Shown: positions 45,909 through 53,928, numbered from the stretch's first letter. The stretch is 64,000 nt of DNA from Stenotrophomonas terrae (GCF_001431465.1 NZ_LDJJ01000010.1:1-64000), one strand, 5' to 3'. Numbers and translations are program-made. The notes: a model not told the origin generated them from the letters alone.

Positions 45909-47489
45909 ATGACCCAGATCCAACGGCGCTTCCTGTCCGTCAACGGGCGGCAGGTGCATTACCGCATTGCCGGCAGTGGCCCTGCGCTGGTGCTGATCCA
46001 CCAGTCACCGCAGAACTCGCGGATGTGGACGGCGATGATGCAGCGCTATGCCGACCGTTACACCGTGATTGCGCCGGACACGCCGGGCTTCGGTTATTCC
46101 GATGCCTTGCCCGGCAACCCGATGACGATTGCCGATTTCGGTGCCGCCACGCTGCAGTTCATCGATGCACTGGGCCTGCAGCGCTTCGCCGTATTCGGCA
46201 TGCATACCGGCGGCCTGATCGCGACCTGGCTGGCCTGGGCCGAGCCGGCGCGGGTTGCTGCGCTGGTGGTCGATGGCTATGCCGCCTTCACCCCGGAAGA
46301 AAGCGCGCTGTACGGCGATGCCTATCTGCCGCCGTTCGTGCCGCAGTGGGACGGCTCGCACCTACGCTGGCTGTGGTCGCGCATGCGCGAGCAGAAGTAT
46401 TACTTCCCCTGGTACGACGGCCGCGCCGAAGCGGCGATGGCGATTGCACCGCAGACCACTGACAGCAGCCGCGAAACGGTGATGGACGTGCTCGACGTGG
46501 GCGATACCTACCGCGCCGGTTATGCCGCCGCATTCCGCCACAACGATCATTTCTGGGTGCAGCAGCTGCAGATGCCGTCCTGGCTGGTGTACCGCCATGG
46601 CGATCCGCTGTTGGCGCATATGCCACGCTTGCGTGACCTGCCGGCCAACGTGACGGTGGTTGAAGAGCCCAACGGCATTCCCGCCATGCACGACAGCATG
46701 GACGGCTGGTTGGCGCAGAGCCTGGCGAACGAGCCGGTCTTTGTCGAAGCTTCCACTTCTGCGGCCGCATCGAACAACTGGCAGCGTCGCATCATCGCCA
46801 CCGCTGCCGGAGACACGGCGGTGTGGGAGCGCGCAGGGCAGGGTGCATTGCGCCTGTGCCTGCACGCGCCGGGCACGCGCCCGCTGTCGCCGCAGCAGAT
46901 CGATGCTGGTGACAGCGCGTGGTTGCTGCCGGACCTGCCCGGCCATGGCGCTTCCTGCGAAAGCGAGAGCCCGCTGGACGCGGCGACGCTGGTCGCCGCA
47001 CTGTGCGATGCCATTCCCACAGACAAGACCTTGCCGCTGGTGATCGAGGCGCATGGCGCGGCCGCTGGCTACGTGCCCGCCTTGGTGGATGCATTGGGCA
47101 CGCGCGTTGCCGAGGTGGTGCTGCACTCGCCGTGGCTGCTCACCGCCGAGGAACAGGCGCTGCTGCTGCAGAGCCTGCCGACCACGGTCATTGACCGCGC
47201 CGGCGGTTATCTCTGCGACGCCTGGCAATGGGAGCGCGAGCGCCACCTGCTGTGGCCGTGGCTGCCGCCCAGCGCTGCTGCACGCCGCCGCGTCGACGCG
47301 CCAGCACCGGCGTCGGTACACGCCAACGTGGTCGAGCTGCTGCGTCTGGGCGCGCGCCTGCAGGGCTTGCTACGCGATGTCACCACGCCCGATCTGAGCA
47401 CACGCCTGCGCGCCTTGCCGGTACCGCTGCGCGTGCTCACCGATACCGAATCCGATTACCAGGGGCGCGCTGCCGCCCTGTCTGCCTGA
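45909..47489 (+). CDS. Tandem alpha/beta-hydrolase-fold protein
   Basis: 526 aa, about twice the usual length. Residues 1-285 are one alpha/beta-hydrolase domain (HQSPQNSRMW, PDTPGFGYSDA, FGMHTGG near residue 97). Residues about 295-510 look like a second, weaker copy (LPDLPGHGASCE, then VIEAHGAAAGY). In both, the residue at the nucleophile elbow, normally Ser/Cys/Asp in GxSxG, is His (GMHTG and EAHGA), so normal ester hydrolysis is doubtful. It may be a hydrolase-like enzyme with a different mechanism, or a binding protein. It starts nine bases after the MDR gene. Confidence 0.75.
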   Translation: MTQIQRRFLSVNGRQVHYRIAGSGPALVLIHQSPQNSRMWTAMMQRYADRYTVIAPDTPGFGYSDALPGNPMTIADFGAATLQFIDALGLQRFAVFGMHTGGLIATWLAWAEPARVAALVVDGYAAFTPEESALYGDAYLPPFVPQWDGSHLRWLWSRMREQKYYFPWYDGRAEAAMAIAPQTTDSSRETVMDVLDVGDTYRAGYAAAFRHNDHFWVQQLQMPSWLVYRHGDPLLAHMPRLRDLPANVTVVEEPNGIPAMHDSMDGWLAQSLANEPVFVEASTSAAASNNWQRRIIATAAGDTAVWERAGQGALRLCLHAPGTRPLSPQQIDAGDSAWLLPDLPGHGASCESESPLDAATLVAALCDAIPTDKTLPLVIEAHGAAAGYVPALVDALGTRVAEVVLHSPWLLTAEEQALLLQSLPTTVIDRAGGYLCDAWQWERERHLLWPWLPPSAAARRRVDAPAPASVHANVVELLRLGARLQGLLRDVTTPDLSTRLRALPVPLRVLTDTESDYQGRAAALSA

Positions 47490-47503
47490 GCTGAAGGACC
47501 CCC

Positions 47504-49060
47504 ATGAGCAACGACACCGCAAACGCCGTCATCGACCGCCTGCAATCCGGCTGGGGCGACAGCATCGTCACCGATGCCAGCGAGCTTGAGTATTTCTCCA
47601 CCGACGTCTATTCGCAGGGCAAGCCGCTGCTGGCAGTGCTGCGCCCGAACGATACGCAGCAGCTGGCCGATGCGGTCAAGCAGCTCACCGAAGCCGGGGT
47701 GGCGGTGATCGCCCGTGGTGGTGGCATGAGCTATACCGGCGGCTATACCGCCGCGCAGAGCCCGGCGGTGCTGGTCGATACCGGCGCGCTGGACAAAATC
47801 ATCGAGATCAATCTGGAAGACGCCTACGTCGTGGTCGAGGCCGGTGTTACTTGGCGCGCCCTGAAAGAAGCGCTGGATGCCAAGGGCGTGCGCACGCCGT
47901 ACTTCGGGCCGATGTCCGGCTCGCACGCTACCGTCGGCGGCGGCATGTCGCAGGGCGCGATCTTCCATGGCAGTGCCCGCTATGGCTGCTCGGCCGACGT
48001 GGTGCTGGGCCTGCAGGTGGTCACCGCCAATGGCGACATCCTCACCACTGGCTCGGCGGCTGCGGCCAATACCGCGCCGTTCTTCCGCTGGTACGGCCCG
48101 GACCTGACCGGCCTGTTCCTTGGCGATTGCGGCCTGCTCGGCATCAAGACCCGCATCGTGCTCAAGCTGATTCCCAGGCACGCGCATATCGACTATCTGT
48201 CCTGGCAGTTCCCCACCGCTGAAGGCCTGTTTGCCGCGCTGGGCGTGTTGGCGCGCAATGGCCTGGCCAGTGAAACAGCGGCCTTCGACCCGGCGCTGAC
48301 GCGTGTGCGCATGCGCCGCGCCGGCCTGTCCAGCGACGTCAAGGCGCTGACCAATGTGATCAAGAAGGGCGGCCTGATCTCCGGCCTGAAGCTGGCGGTG
48401 AAGGGCCGCGACATCGTCGACCAGGAACAGTTCTCGCTGCACATCACCCTGGAGGGCGACAGCACCGCCGAAGTGGCCGACCGCGTCGCCCGCGCGCGCA
48501 AGCTGGTGGGCGAGTTCGGTGAAAGCGTGGAGCCATCCATCCCCAAGATGATGGCGGCCAATCCCTTCGCCGCATGGAACTCGATGCTGGGCCCGCAGGG
48601 CGAGCGCTGGGCGCCGGTGCACGCGCTGGTGCCGCATTCCAGGGCCACCAGCATGTTCAAGGCGCTGCAGGAACTGTTCGCGCGCGAGCAGGAAACCATG
48701 GACAAGCACGGCATCTTCATCGGCACGCTGCTGTCCAGCGTGGGCGCGCAGACGGTGGTGATCGAGCCCTGCATCTACTGGCCAGACAGCCACAACGCCT
48801 TCCACCAGCGCACCGTCGACGCCGATCACCGCGAGCGCATCGGCTGCCCGGGTGAGCACCTGGAAGCGCGCGCCGCAGCCGATGTCCTCAAGCGCCAGAT
48901 CGCCGACACCATGCGCGCGCACGGTGCGGCCAACCTGCAGCTGGGCAAGTTCTACGACTACCGCGCCGGCCGCGACCCGGCCGGCCTGGCCCTGCTCGAT
49001 GCGATCAAGGCTCAGCTCGACCCCAAGGGCCTGATGAACCCGGGCGTGCTCAGCCGCTGA
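47504..49060 (+). CDS. FAD-linked oxidase, VAO/GlcD type
   Basis: 518 aa. A PCMH-type FAD domain occupies the first 240 residues: AVLRPNDTQQLADAVKQLTEAGVAVIARGGGMSYTGG and the PP-loop-like segment near residue 140 with GPMSGSHATVGGGMSQGA. The C-terminal part has the substrate domain of glycolate/lactate oxidase- or aryl-alcohol oxidase-like proteins, ending DPKGLMNPGVLS. It is close to GlcD/D-lactate dehydrogenases in pattern but the substrate cannot be told. It follows the hydrolase by 14 bases and is the last gene of the right-hand unit. It is distinct from the dld gene at 57843. Confidence 0.85.
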   Translation: MSNDTANAVIDRLQSGWGDSIVTDASELEYFSTDVYSQGKPLLAVLRPNDTQQLADAVKQLTEAGVAVIARGGGMSYTGGYTAAQSPAVLVDTGALDKIIEINLEDAYVVVEAGVTWRALKEALDAKGVRTPYFGPMSGSHATVGGGMSQGAIFHGSARYGCSADVVLGLQVVTANGDILTTGSAAAANTAPFFRWYGPDLTGLFLGDCGLLGIKTRIVLKLIPRHAHIDYLSWQFPTAEGLFAALGVLARNGLASETAAFDPALTRVRMRRAGLSSDVKALTNVIKKGGLISGLKLAVKGRDIVDQEQFSLHITLEGDSTAEVADRVARARKLVGEFGESVEPSIPKMMAANPFAAWNSMLGPQGERWAPVHALVPHSRATSMFKALQELFAREQETMDKHGIFIGTLLSSVGAQTVVIEPCIYWPDSHNAFHQRTVDADHRERIGCPGEHLEARAAADVLKRQIADTMRAHGAANLQLGKFYDYRAGRDPAGLALLDAIKAQLDPKGLMNPGVLSR

Positions 49061-49444
49061 GGCTGGCAAAGCACCCCCTCTCCCGCCCCCGCGTTCGCGG
49101 GGACACCCTCTCCCGCAAGGGGAGAGGGGCTGGGATTCTGCGGGTTGAGGCAGCACTCGAAGCCGCAGCCGTGCCGCTTGAGCCCCTCTCCCCTCGCGGG
49201 AGAGGGGTTGGGGAGAGGGGGCAGGCGAAGCCTGCTGCACCCCCGGCAACAACCCCAACCCAACGGCCAGGCCCAACGCCTGGCCGTTCGCGTAGATGCC
49301 AGTACAACTGACCAGCCTGAACCCTTTTCTGCTTCCATGGCTGGCCGGTTTCCGTACCATCGGCAACAATATGCCCGCCTGATCCCACCCGGACGGCCCA
49401 CGTTCGATGCAGATCGGACCGCCACCCGCATCCACCGAGACATC
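49061..49444. other. Gap with C/T-rich repeat elements
   Basis: 384 bp between the FAD oxidase and the RIO kinase. The first 170 bases hold several C/T-rich units (CCCCCTCTCCCGCC..., CTCTCCCGCAAGGGGAGAGG and a GAGCCCCTCTCC/GGAGAGGGGTTGGGG pair, about 49071-49220). The rest, up to the kinase start, is plain and carries its promoter. Confidence 0.6.
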
Positions 49445-50305
49445 GTGAAAACACCCCAACAACTGCAGGTACTGATAGACGACGGCGTCATCGACGAGGT
49501 TCTGCGACCGCTGAAAAGCGGCAAGGAAGCGGCGGTTTACGTCGTCCGCAGCGGCGGTGAAGTCCGCTGTGCCAAGGTCTACAAGGACATGGCACAGCGC
49601 AGCTTCCAGCAGCGCGTGCAGTACCAGGAAGGCCGCAAGGTGCGCGGCAGCCGTGAGGCCCGCGCCATTGGCAAGGCCAGCAACTACGGCCGCAAACAGC
49701 AGGAAGCGGCCTGGAAGAACACCGAGGTGGATGCGCTGTACCAGCTGCGCGACGCCGGCGTGCGTGTCCCTGAGCCGTTCGGTTATTTCCATGGCGTGCT
49801 GGTGATGGAGCTGGTGACCGACGCCGAAGGCTTCAGCGCTGCTCGCCTGGGCGAGGTAGAACTGAGCGCCGAGCAGGCGCGGGAGTTCCATACCGTGCTG
49901 GTGCAGCAGGTCAAGCTGATGCTGTGCTGCGGCCTGATCCACGGCGATCTGTCGCCGTACAACGTACTGGTTGGGCCGGATGGCCCGGTGGTGATCGATT
50001 TCCCGCAGGTGGTCAGTGCCGGTGGCAACAATGCCGCGCGCACCATGCTGCTGCGTGACGTCAACAATCTCACCGCCAACCTCGGCCGCAGCGCGCCCGA
50101 GCTGCTGGATACCTGGTACGGCGAAGAGATGTGGGAGTTGTTCGAAGCCGGTGACCTGCTGCCCGATACCGTATTGACCGGCCTGTTCACCCCGGACGAA
50201 CGCGCCGTGGACCTGGACAGCGTCCGCCACGCCATCAACGACGCCCGCGAAGAAGCCCTGATCCGCCAGCAAGGCCGCGAAGCCGCCGCCGAAGAAGACT
50301 ACTGA
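49445..50305 (+). CDS. RIO1-family serine protein kinase
   Basis: 286 aa. RIO kinases are small atypical kinases. The ATP region reads SGKEAAVYVV near residue 25, the catalytic loop is LIHGDLSPYNVLV (Asp near residue 165) and the metal-binding loop VVIDFPQVV follows. The tail after residue 260 is acidic. Archaeal/eukaryal relatives act in ribosome maturation; the role in bacteria is unproven. The start is GTG 49445 (VKTPQQL); the frame is open to 49145 but through repeats. Confidence 0.8.
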   Translation: MKTPQQLQVLIDDGVIDEVLRPLKSGKEAAVYVVRSGGEVRCAKVYKDMAQRSFQQRVQYQEGRKVRGSREARAIGKASNYGRKQQEAAWKNTEVDALYQLRDAGVRVPEPFGYFHGVLVMELVTDAEGFSAARLGEVELSAEQAREFHTVLVQQVKLMLCCGLIHGDLSPYNVLVGPDGPVVIDFPQVVSAGGNNAARTMLLRDVNNLTANLGRSAPELLDTWYGEEMWELFEAGDLLPDTVLTGLFTPDERAVDLDSVRHAINDAREEALIRQQGREAAAEEDY

Positions 50306-50307
50306 GC

Positions 50308-50332
50308 GTAGTGCCGAGCCATGCTCGGCAGG
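50308..50332. repeat. GTAG (SMAG-type) palindrome, monomer
   Basis: GTAGTGCCGAGCCATGCTCG plus GCAGG: the left half only, just past the RIO kinase stop. Confidence 0.8.
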
Positions 50333-50357
50333 GGCTTTCCCAGCCATCCATCAGCTT

Positions 50358-50456
50358 TGTGGGAGCGCCGTAAGCCGCGAGGCCGATAATTCCTGGACCA
50401 CCAGAATGTCGGCGACCTGTTCGAGCTTGAGCTTCGCGGCTTACGCCGCTCCTACA
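50358..50456. repeat. Inverted pair of GGAGCGGCGTAAGCCGCG REPs
   Basis: TGTGGGAGCGCCGTAAGCCGCGAG (first copy, one base changed) and CTTCGCGGCTTACGCCGCTC (second, inverted) are separated by about 45 bases, like a BIME. Other copies: about 29691, 51939 and a pair at 53929-54045. Confidence 0.75.
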
Positions 50457-50468
50457 AGATCGGGTCCT

Positions 50469-50495
50469 GTAGTGCCGAGCCATGCTCGGCACTAC
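50469..50495. repeat. GTAG palindrome, perfect, 27 bp
   Basis: GTAGTGCCGAGC-CAT-GCTCGGCACTAC: 12-bp perfect arms around CAT with both GTAG and CTAC ends, the shortest complete form of the repeat in the window. It ends 16 bases before the stop of the lipoprotein gene. Confidence 0.85.
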
Positions 50496-50510
50496 GGAAC
50501 GGCGCTGGCC

Positions 50511-50948
50511 TCACTCATCGCCAAGCGATGATTCCTCACGCGGATCGGCCAGCAGGAAGGAATCATCACCCGCAGCGGAAGTAACCCGCGCGGTGCCGCC
50601 GTTGCGCAGTTCCCAGTGCCAACTGTCATAGCGGGTGGTGAGCGTGCCGCGCACATAGCAGGGCCCGTGCAGGAAAAAATCATGTTCCTGGCGCGGGGTG
50701 ATCAACACGGCATGGCGGAAGAACACACGCAGCTGCTGCGCATCAGGTTTGAATCCATCGCACAGAAGCGCATCGCGCTCGTTGTCGACGCCACTGCCGG
50801 TAACCACGATGTTGGACAAAGCGCCCAGCGGGCCGGGGCGGGTTGCGCATGCGCCCAGTAGCAGCACCCCAAGCAACAAAGGGCTGCGGCCGACGAAGCG
50901 CGAAGTGCCCGCCGTCAGGGTGAAAGCCCGGGAGATTCCATTCGTCAC
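50511..50948 (-). CDS. Small lipoprotein of unknown function
   Basis: 145 aa. A lipoprotein leader ends LLGACATRPGPLG (the lipobox Cys is near residue 33), followed by a compact domain with DFFLHGPCYVRGTLTTRYDSWHWEL. The start is GTG 50948, overlapping the preceding gene's stop (GTGA). Last gene of the minus-strand group 53059-50511. No family recognised. Confidence 0.6.
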   Translation of the reverse strand: MTNGISRAFTLTAGTSRFVGRSPLLLGVLLLGACATRPGPLGALSNIVVTGSGVDNERDALLCDGFKPDAQQLRVFFRHAVLITPRQEHDFFLHGPCYVRGTLTTRYDSWHWELRNGGTARVTSAAGDDSFLLADPREESSLGDE

Positions 50949-51376
50949 GGTGATGCACTCCCCTCGGTCTGCAACTGGTAGTGCCCCGGCGCACCCAGCG
51001 CCACATTGAACACACGCGGCTCCAGCGAATACGCATGAACCAGATTGAGCTGCAACGCTGCGTCGCTCAGCACGACAGTGCCGCTTCGGTTGGGACACGA
51101 CCAGAAGCTGTCCGATGCTTCAGCCAATGGCAGCCTTGCAACCGTCGTGAAGGGTTGCCCGGAGGCCGGTGCGCTCAGCCATTCGATCCAGACGCGGCAG
51201 GACACGTGCTCGAAGCCCACGTTCTCCAACCGCACCCGGTAAACACCATGCTGTTGCCCTGACTGCCAATGGCCGGCGGTGACGATGGCCAATGTGGCCG
51301 CCTCGTCCGGGGTATCGGCCGCAGCAGCCGGCGCAACGGCAAGCAGCAAGCACAGCAGCATGGAATGACTATTCAT
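50945..51376 (-). CDS. Secreted hypothetical protein
   Basis: 143 aa with a signal peptide (MLLCLLLAVAPAAAA) and a mature part of about 125 residues with two Cys (VSCRVWIEW and WSCPNRSG) that could form a disulphide. It is coupled to the lipoprotein gene downstream by a four-base overlap (GTGA), so the two are likely periplasmic partners. No family recognised. Confidence 0.6.
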   Translation of the reverse strand: MNSHSMLLCLLLAVAPAAAADTPDEAATLAIVTAGHWQSGQQHGVYRVRLENVGFEHVSCRVWIEWLSAPASGQPFTTVARLPLAEASDSFWSCPNRSGTVVLSDAALQLNLVHAYSLEPRVFNVALGAPGHYQLQTEGSASP

Positions 51377-51451
51377 GTCAGAGATCGTCCTTGGGAATCG
51401 AGTGCGTGCGTCACGCAGGCGTGTACCCGCCCGCTGGTCGATGATAGCGAA

Positions 51452-51883
51452 TCACGAACTCGAATCCGGCTGCCAGCAAGTAGTGGCATGGATGAAGCCA
51501 TGGCAGCGGTAGTTCGGCCCTTCGCAGGATATCTGCGCGGTAACCCGTGTTGCGTCCTTTGCGAAGGTGTAGCAGGCCACGGAGACCTCTCCCTGCACAC
51601 TCACCACCGGCGCAGCGGATGGCCCGTAGCGAAGCGACAGCGCGCTGTCGAGTTGCTCACAGCAGGGCCAGAAATCCAGCTCCGAGCTGAAAACCAGCTG
51701 TTCCAGGATGTTGTTCGGGTCTTCGTTGCAGGCCTGTACCAGCTCGGTTTCGATGTCGAAATCCTGGCCCAGCGTGAAGCCGTTGAGGAGAGGCATATGG
51801 ACCTGGCAACCGCAGTTCAAGAAGAAGGCTGGCTGAGTGTAATTGGCGTAGCCCAACTGCAAAAGCGGGCCAGACCGCCGCAT
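51452..51883 (-). CDS. Cys-rich hypothetical protein, start uncertain
   Basis: About 143 aa, taken from the ATG at 51883 (MRRSGPLLQLGYANYTQPAFF). It has eight or so Cys (FLNCGCQVHM, WPCCEQLD and others) and no signal peptide. The frame is open to 51928, but there it passes through a GTAG repeat (51884-51905), so the natural start may have been displaced or lie further downstream. No SD is seen. It may be a real gene partly remodelled by the repeat. Confidence 0.45.
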   Translation of the reverse strand: MRRSGPLLQLGYANYTQPAFFLNCGCQVHMPLLNGFTLGQDFDIETELVQACNEDPNNILEQLVFSSELDFWPCCEQLDSALSLRYGPSAAPVVSVQGEVSVACYTFAKDATRVTAQISCEGPNYRCHGFIHATTCWQPDSSS

Positions 51884-51905
51884 GTAGTGCCGAGCCATGC
51901 TCGGC
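51884..51905. repeat. GTAG (SMAG-type) monomer at gene start
   Basis: GTAGTGCCGAGCCATGCTCG plus GC abuts the presumed start of the Cys-rich gene. A REP (GAGCGGCGTAAGCCGCGAAG) follows at about 51941-51960. Confidence 0.75.
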
Positions 51906-51984
51906 AAGGGGCATTCCAAGCAATCCACCAGCCTTGTGTATGAGCGGCGTAAGCCGCGAAGCCTGAGAGCTGGAACGTCGTACG

Positions 51985-52191
51985 CTACAACCGACTGATC
52001 ATCTTCAATCGCACCTGCGCCGCAGCGACATCATGTCGCTCCGCCGCCATCGCGCAGATATGATCCAACAGCGCCTGTGGCTGCAGCAGCAATGGATCGC
52101 CTTCATCCAGACGCAGTGCCAGATGCCCCCACCAGAACGGGTGGCCATCCAGATAGACCTCATAGCCAACGATGTAGCGATGCGCATTCAT
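51985..52191 (-). CDS. Small protein (68 aa), partner of the AroQ-like pair
   Basis: 68 aa starting MNAHRYIVGYEVYLDGHPFWWG, rich in aromatic residues, then a helical acidic half. It begins one base after the stop of the second dehydroquinase-like gene, so it is tightly coupled. No family recognised. Confidence 0.6.
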   Translation of the reverse strand: MNAHRYIVGYEVYLDGHPFWWGHLALRLDEGDPLLLQPQALLDHICAMAAERHDVAAAQVRLKMISRL

Positions 52192-52192
52192 C

Positions 52193-52642
52193 TCAGGTGC
52201 CTACATGCACGCGGTCGCCGACATCGCTGCAGCACAGGTGTTCAAGTGCCAGTTCCATGGCCAGTACATAGCTTTGCGCACAGTAGCCCTGGGCGATGCC
52301 AAGACGATGGCCAAGGCGCTCCGGCAGGCAGGACTGCGGCGCGCCGCTGGTATCCTCGTGAACTTCCACGTAGGCGTTGCGCAGGCGAGGCAGCAGTCGC
52401 TGCAGGCGGGCGCTGTGCACACAGGCGGCGGGGGCCAGCAGGATCACGTCGTCCGGGTTGTGGTCGGCCGCGCACAGCGAGTCCAGCAGTTCCTGTTCGG
52501 AGCGGCAGTTGCGCTGCGCCACGCTGATACCGACGTCGAGTGCGCGATGCACCAATGCATTCATGACCTTGCTTGGCAGAGGTGGAGCAGCTTGCAGCTG
52601 CGCATCAGAAGCCTCGGGCCCACGTACGATGAAGATCGCCAT
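52193..52642 (-). CDS. Degenerate type II dehydroquinase-like protein B
   Basis: 149 aa; by eye it follows the type II 3-dehydroquinate dehydratase (AroQ) pattern from end to end: MAIFIVRGP (AroQ: ...VLHGP), EQELLDSLCAADHNPDDVILLAPAACVHSA (AroQ: ...INPAAFTHTS), then YVEVHED (AroQ: ...IEVHLSN) and a C-terminal SYVLAMELAL (AroQ: ...GYRLALE). The flap with the catalytic Arg/Tyr is not recognisable and the NPAA Asn is Ala, so it should not dehydrate dehydroquinate. The His of VEVH remains. Tandem with protein A, with a three-base gap. Confidence 0.6.
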   Translation of the reverse strand: MAIFIVRGPEASDAQLQAAPPLPSKVMNALVHRALDVGISVAQRNCRSEQELLDSLCAADHNPDDVILLAPAACVHSARLQRLLPRLRNAYVEVHEDTSGAPQSCLPERLGHRLGIAQGYCAQSYVLAMELALEHLCCSDVGDRVHVGT

Positions 52643-52645
52643 GGC

Positions 52646-53059
52646 TCAGGCACCTTGTCCGTTGCTGAGCAGACGGGTGGTAATCGCAAGCGACAAGCGC
52701 CGCGCTTCGTCGGTGCCGGTACTGCAGACCACCACCGCGGTGGCCGCATGATGGGGATGCAGATGGGTTTCCAGGGTATCGGCATCATTGCTGGCGATTT
52801 CGATATACGGCGCCGGTAGGGCGTCCAAGGCGTTGCACACAGTACGGCCATGCAATGCCCATTGCGTATCGTCGGTGGCGCTGTTTTCAATCAGCACCCA
52901 GGTCGGTGCCGGGTATCGTGCGTTGTGCAGACACTGGGCCAGTGCCGGCAGTGAGCCGCAGTGCAGGCATTGCAGCGGCTGCCCGGCGAGTTGTGCAGGC
53001 AGTAGGGACGCATCCGGCATTGCTGGGTTGCGGGTATGCCGGATCAGTAAAACGCTCAT
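52646..53059 (-). CDS. Degenerate type II dehydroquinase-like protein A
   Basis: 137 aa. A shorter version of the same fold pattern: MSVLLIRHT, then PTWVLIENSATDDTQWALHGRTVCNALDALPAPYIEIASND and a C-terminal LSLAITTRL. The central VLIENSA corresponds to the AroQ FILINPAA strand and PYIEIASN to the PFIEVHLSN strand; the catalytic Asn and His are not kept. Probably a non-catalytic dodecamer-type or dimer-type building block. First gene of the group, divergent from the signal peptidase gene. Confidence 0.55.
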   Translation of the reverse strand: MSVLLIRHTRNPAMPDASLLPAQLAGQPLQCLHCGSLPALAQCLHNARYPAPTWVLIENSATDDTQWALHGRTVCNALDALPAPYIEIASNDADTLETHLHPHHAATAVVVCSTGTDEARRLSLAITTRLLSNGQGA

Positions 53060-53251
53060 GTAGCACCACGTTCAAGCGCCATGCGGCGCGGTGGTGCCAC
53101 GGTGCGCCGCTGCGGCATCAAATCGCCATGATGGGTGGGCGCGGCAGCGTAAAGTCTGCGTAGCAAAGTCTGTGGCCTGGGTTTGGCTGCCGCAGGGAAC
53201 TTCGCTGAGCCCGGAAGGTCAGTTGGCTAACCCCGGAGTTGCTGATCAGCC

Positions 53252-53872
53252 ATGAACCAGACCGCGCCCGTTGCATCACCCCATCCCGTCGTGCAGTGGA
53301 TTCGCCGCGAAGCCCTGCCGCTGGCGGTGATGTTGCTGCTGCTGTTTGCAGCCCGTGACAGCCTGGCCAATCACTACCAGGTGCCCAGCGGCTCGATGCA
53401 ACCCACCTTGCAGCCGGGTGACCGGGTGGTAGTGGACATGCGTGCCTACGGCCTGCGTGTTCCATTCACCGATGTGCAGCTGCTGGCCGGGCAGGCGCCG
53501 CAGCGCGGCGATGTGGCGGTGTTTGATTCGCCCGCCGACGGCACGCGGCTGATCAAGCGTGTGGTTGCGGTGGGCGGCGACCGCGTGCAGCTGCACGATG
53601 GCTATCTGTCCATCAACGGCAAGCCGCTGCGGCAGGAGGTTGCGCACGAGCTGTTCGGCAACAAGCAGGTGCAGTTGGACCTGGACGATGGCGGCGGCCC
53701 GGATATCAATGGCATCCGCATTCCCGCCGGCAAGTTGCTGGTGGTAGGCGATCACCGCGGCGACAGTTTCGACGGCCGTTTCTTCGGCTTTGTGGATGCC
53801 GATACGGTCTACGGTAAGGCGGTGGCGGTGTACTGGCGGCGCGGTGACGGGCCGGAGTGGCTGCGGCTGTAA
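53252..53872 (+). CDS. lepB: Signal peptidase I
   Basis: 206 aa. It cuts signal peptides of exported proteins at the periplasmic face. One membrane helix (about residues 21-38) precedes the catalytic Ser in PSGSMQPTL (near residue 49), the catalytic Lys in RLIKRVVAVGGDRV (near residue 106), and the box GDHRGDSFDGRFFGFV near residue 166 (GDxxxNSxDSR with changes). It is smaller than the main LepB of E. coli, like the Xanthomonadaceae S26 paralogues, so it might be a dedicated copy. A terminator follows. Confidence 0.9.
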   Translation: MNQTAPVASPHPVVQWIRREALPLAVMLLLLFAARDSLANHYQVPSGSMQPTLQPGDRVVVDMRAYGLRVPFTDVQLLAGQAPQRGDVAVFDSPADGTRLIKRVVAVGGDRVQLHDGYLSINGKPLRQEVAHELFGNKQVQLDLDDGGGPDINGIRIPAGKLLVVGDHRGDSFDGRFFGFVDADTVYGKAVAVYWRRGDGPEWLRL

Positions 53873-53893
53873 ACCAACACATCGATGCAAAGA

Positions 53894-53921
53894 GCCGGCG
53901 CGGAAACGTGCCGGTTTTTTT
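53894..53921 (+). terminator. Rho-independent terminator after lepB
   Basis: CCGGCGCG-GAAA-CGTGCCGG stem (one G-T pair), GNRA-type loop, then TTTTTTT. It lies 21 bases past the stop. Confidence 0.88.
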
Positions 53922-53928
53922 GTTGTGT

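Noticed and set aside
47456-50347. 963-aa minus-strand open frame over the FAD oxidase and RIO kinase
   Set aside because: It passes through intergenic repeats and two well-supported plus-strand genes; no family.
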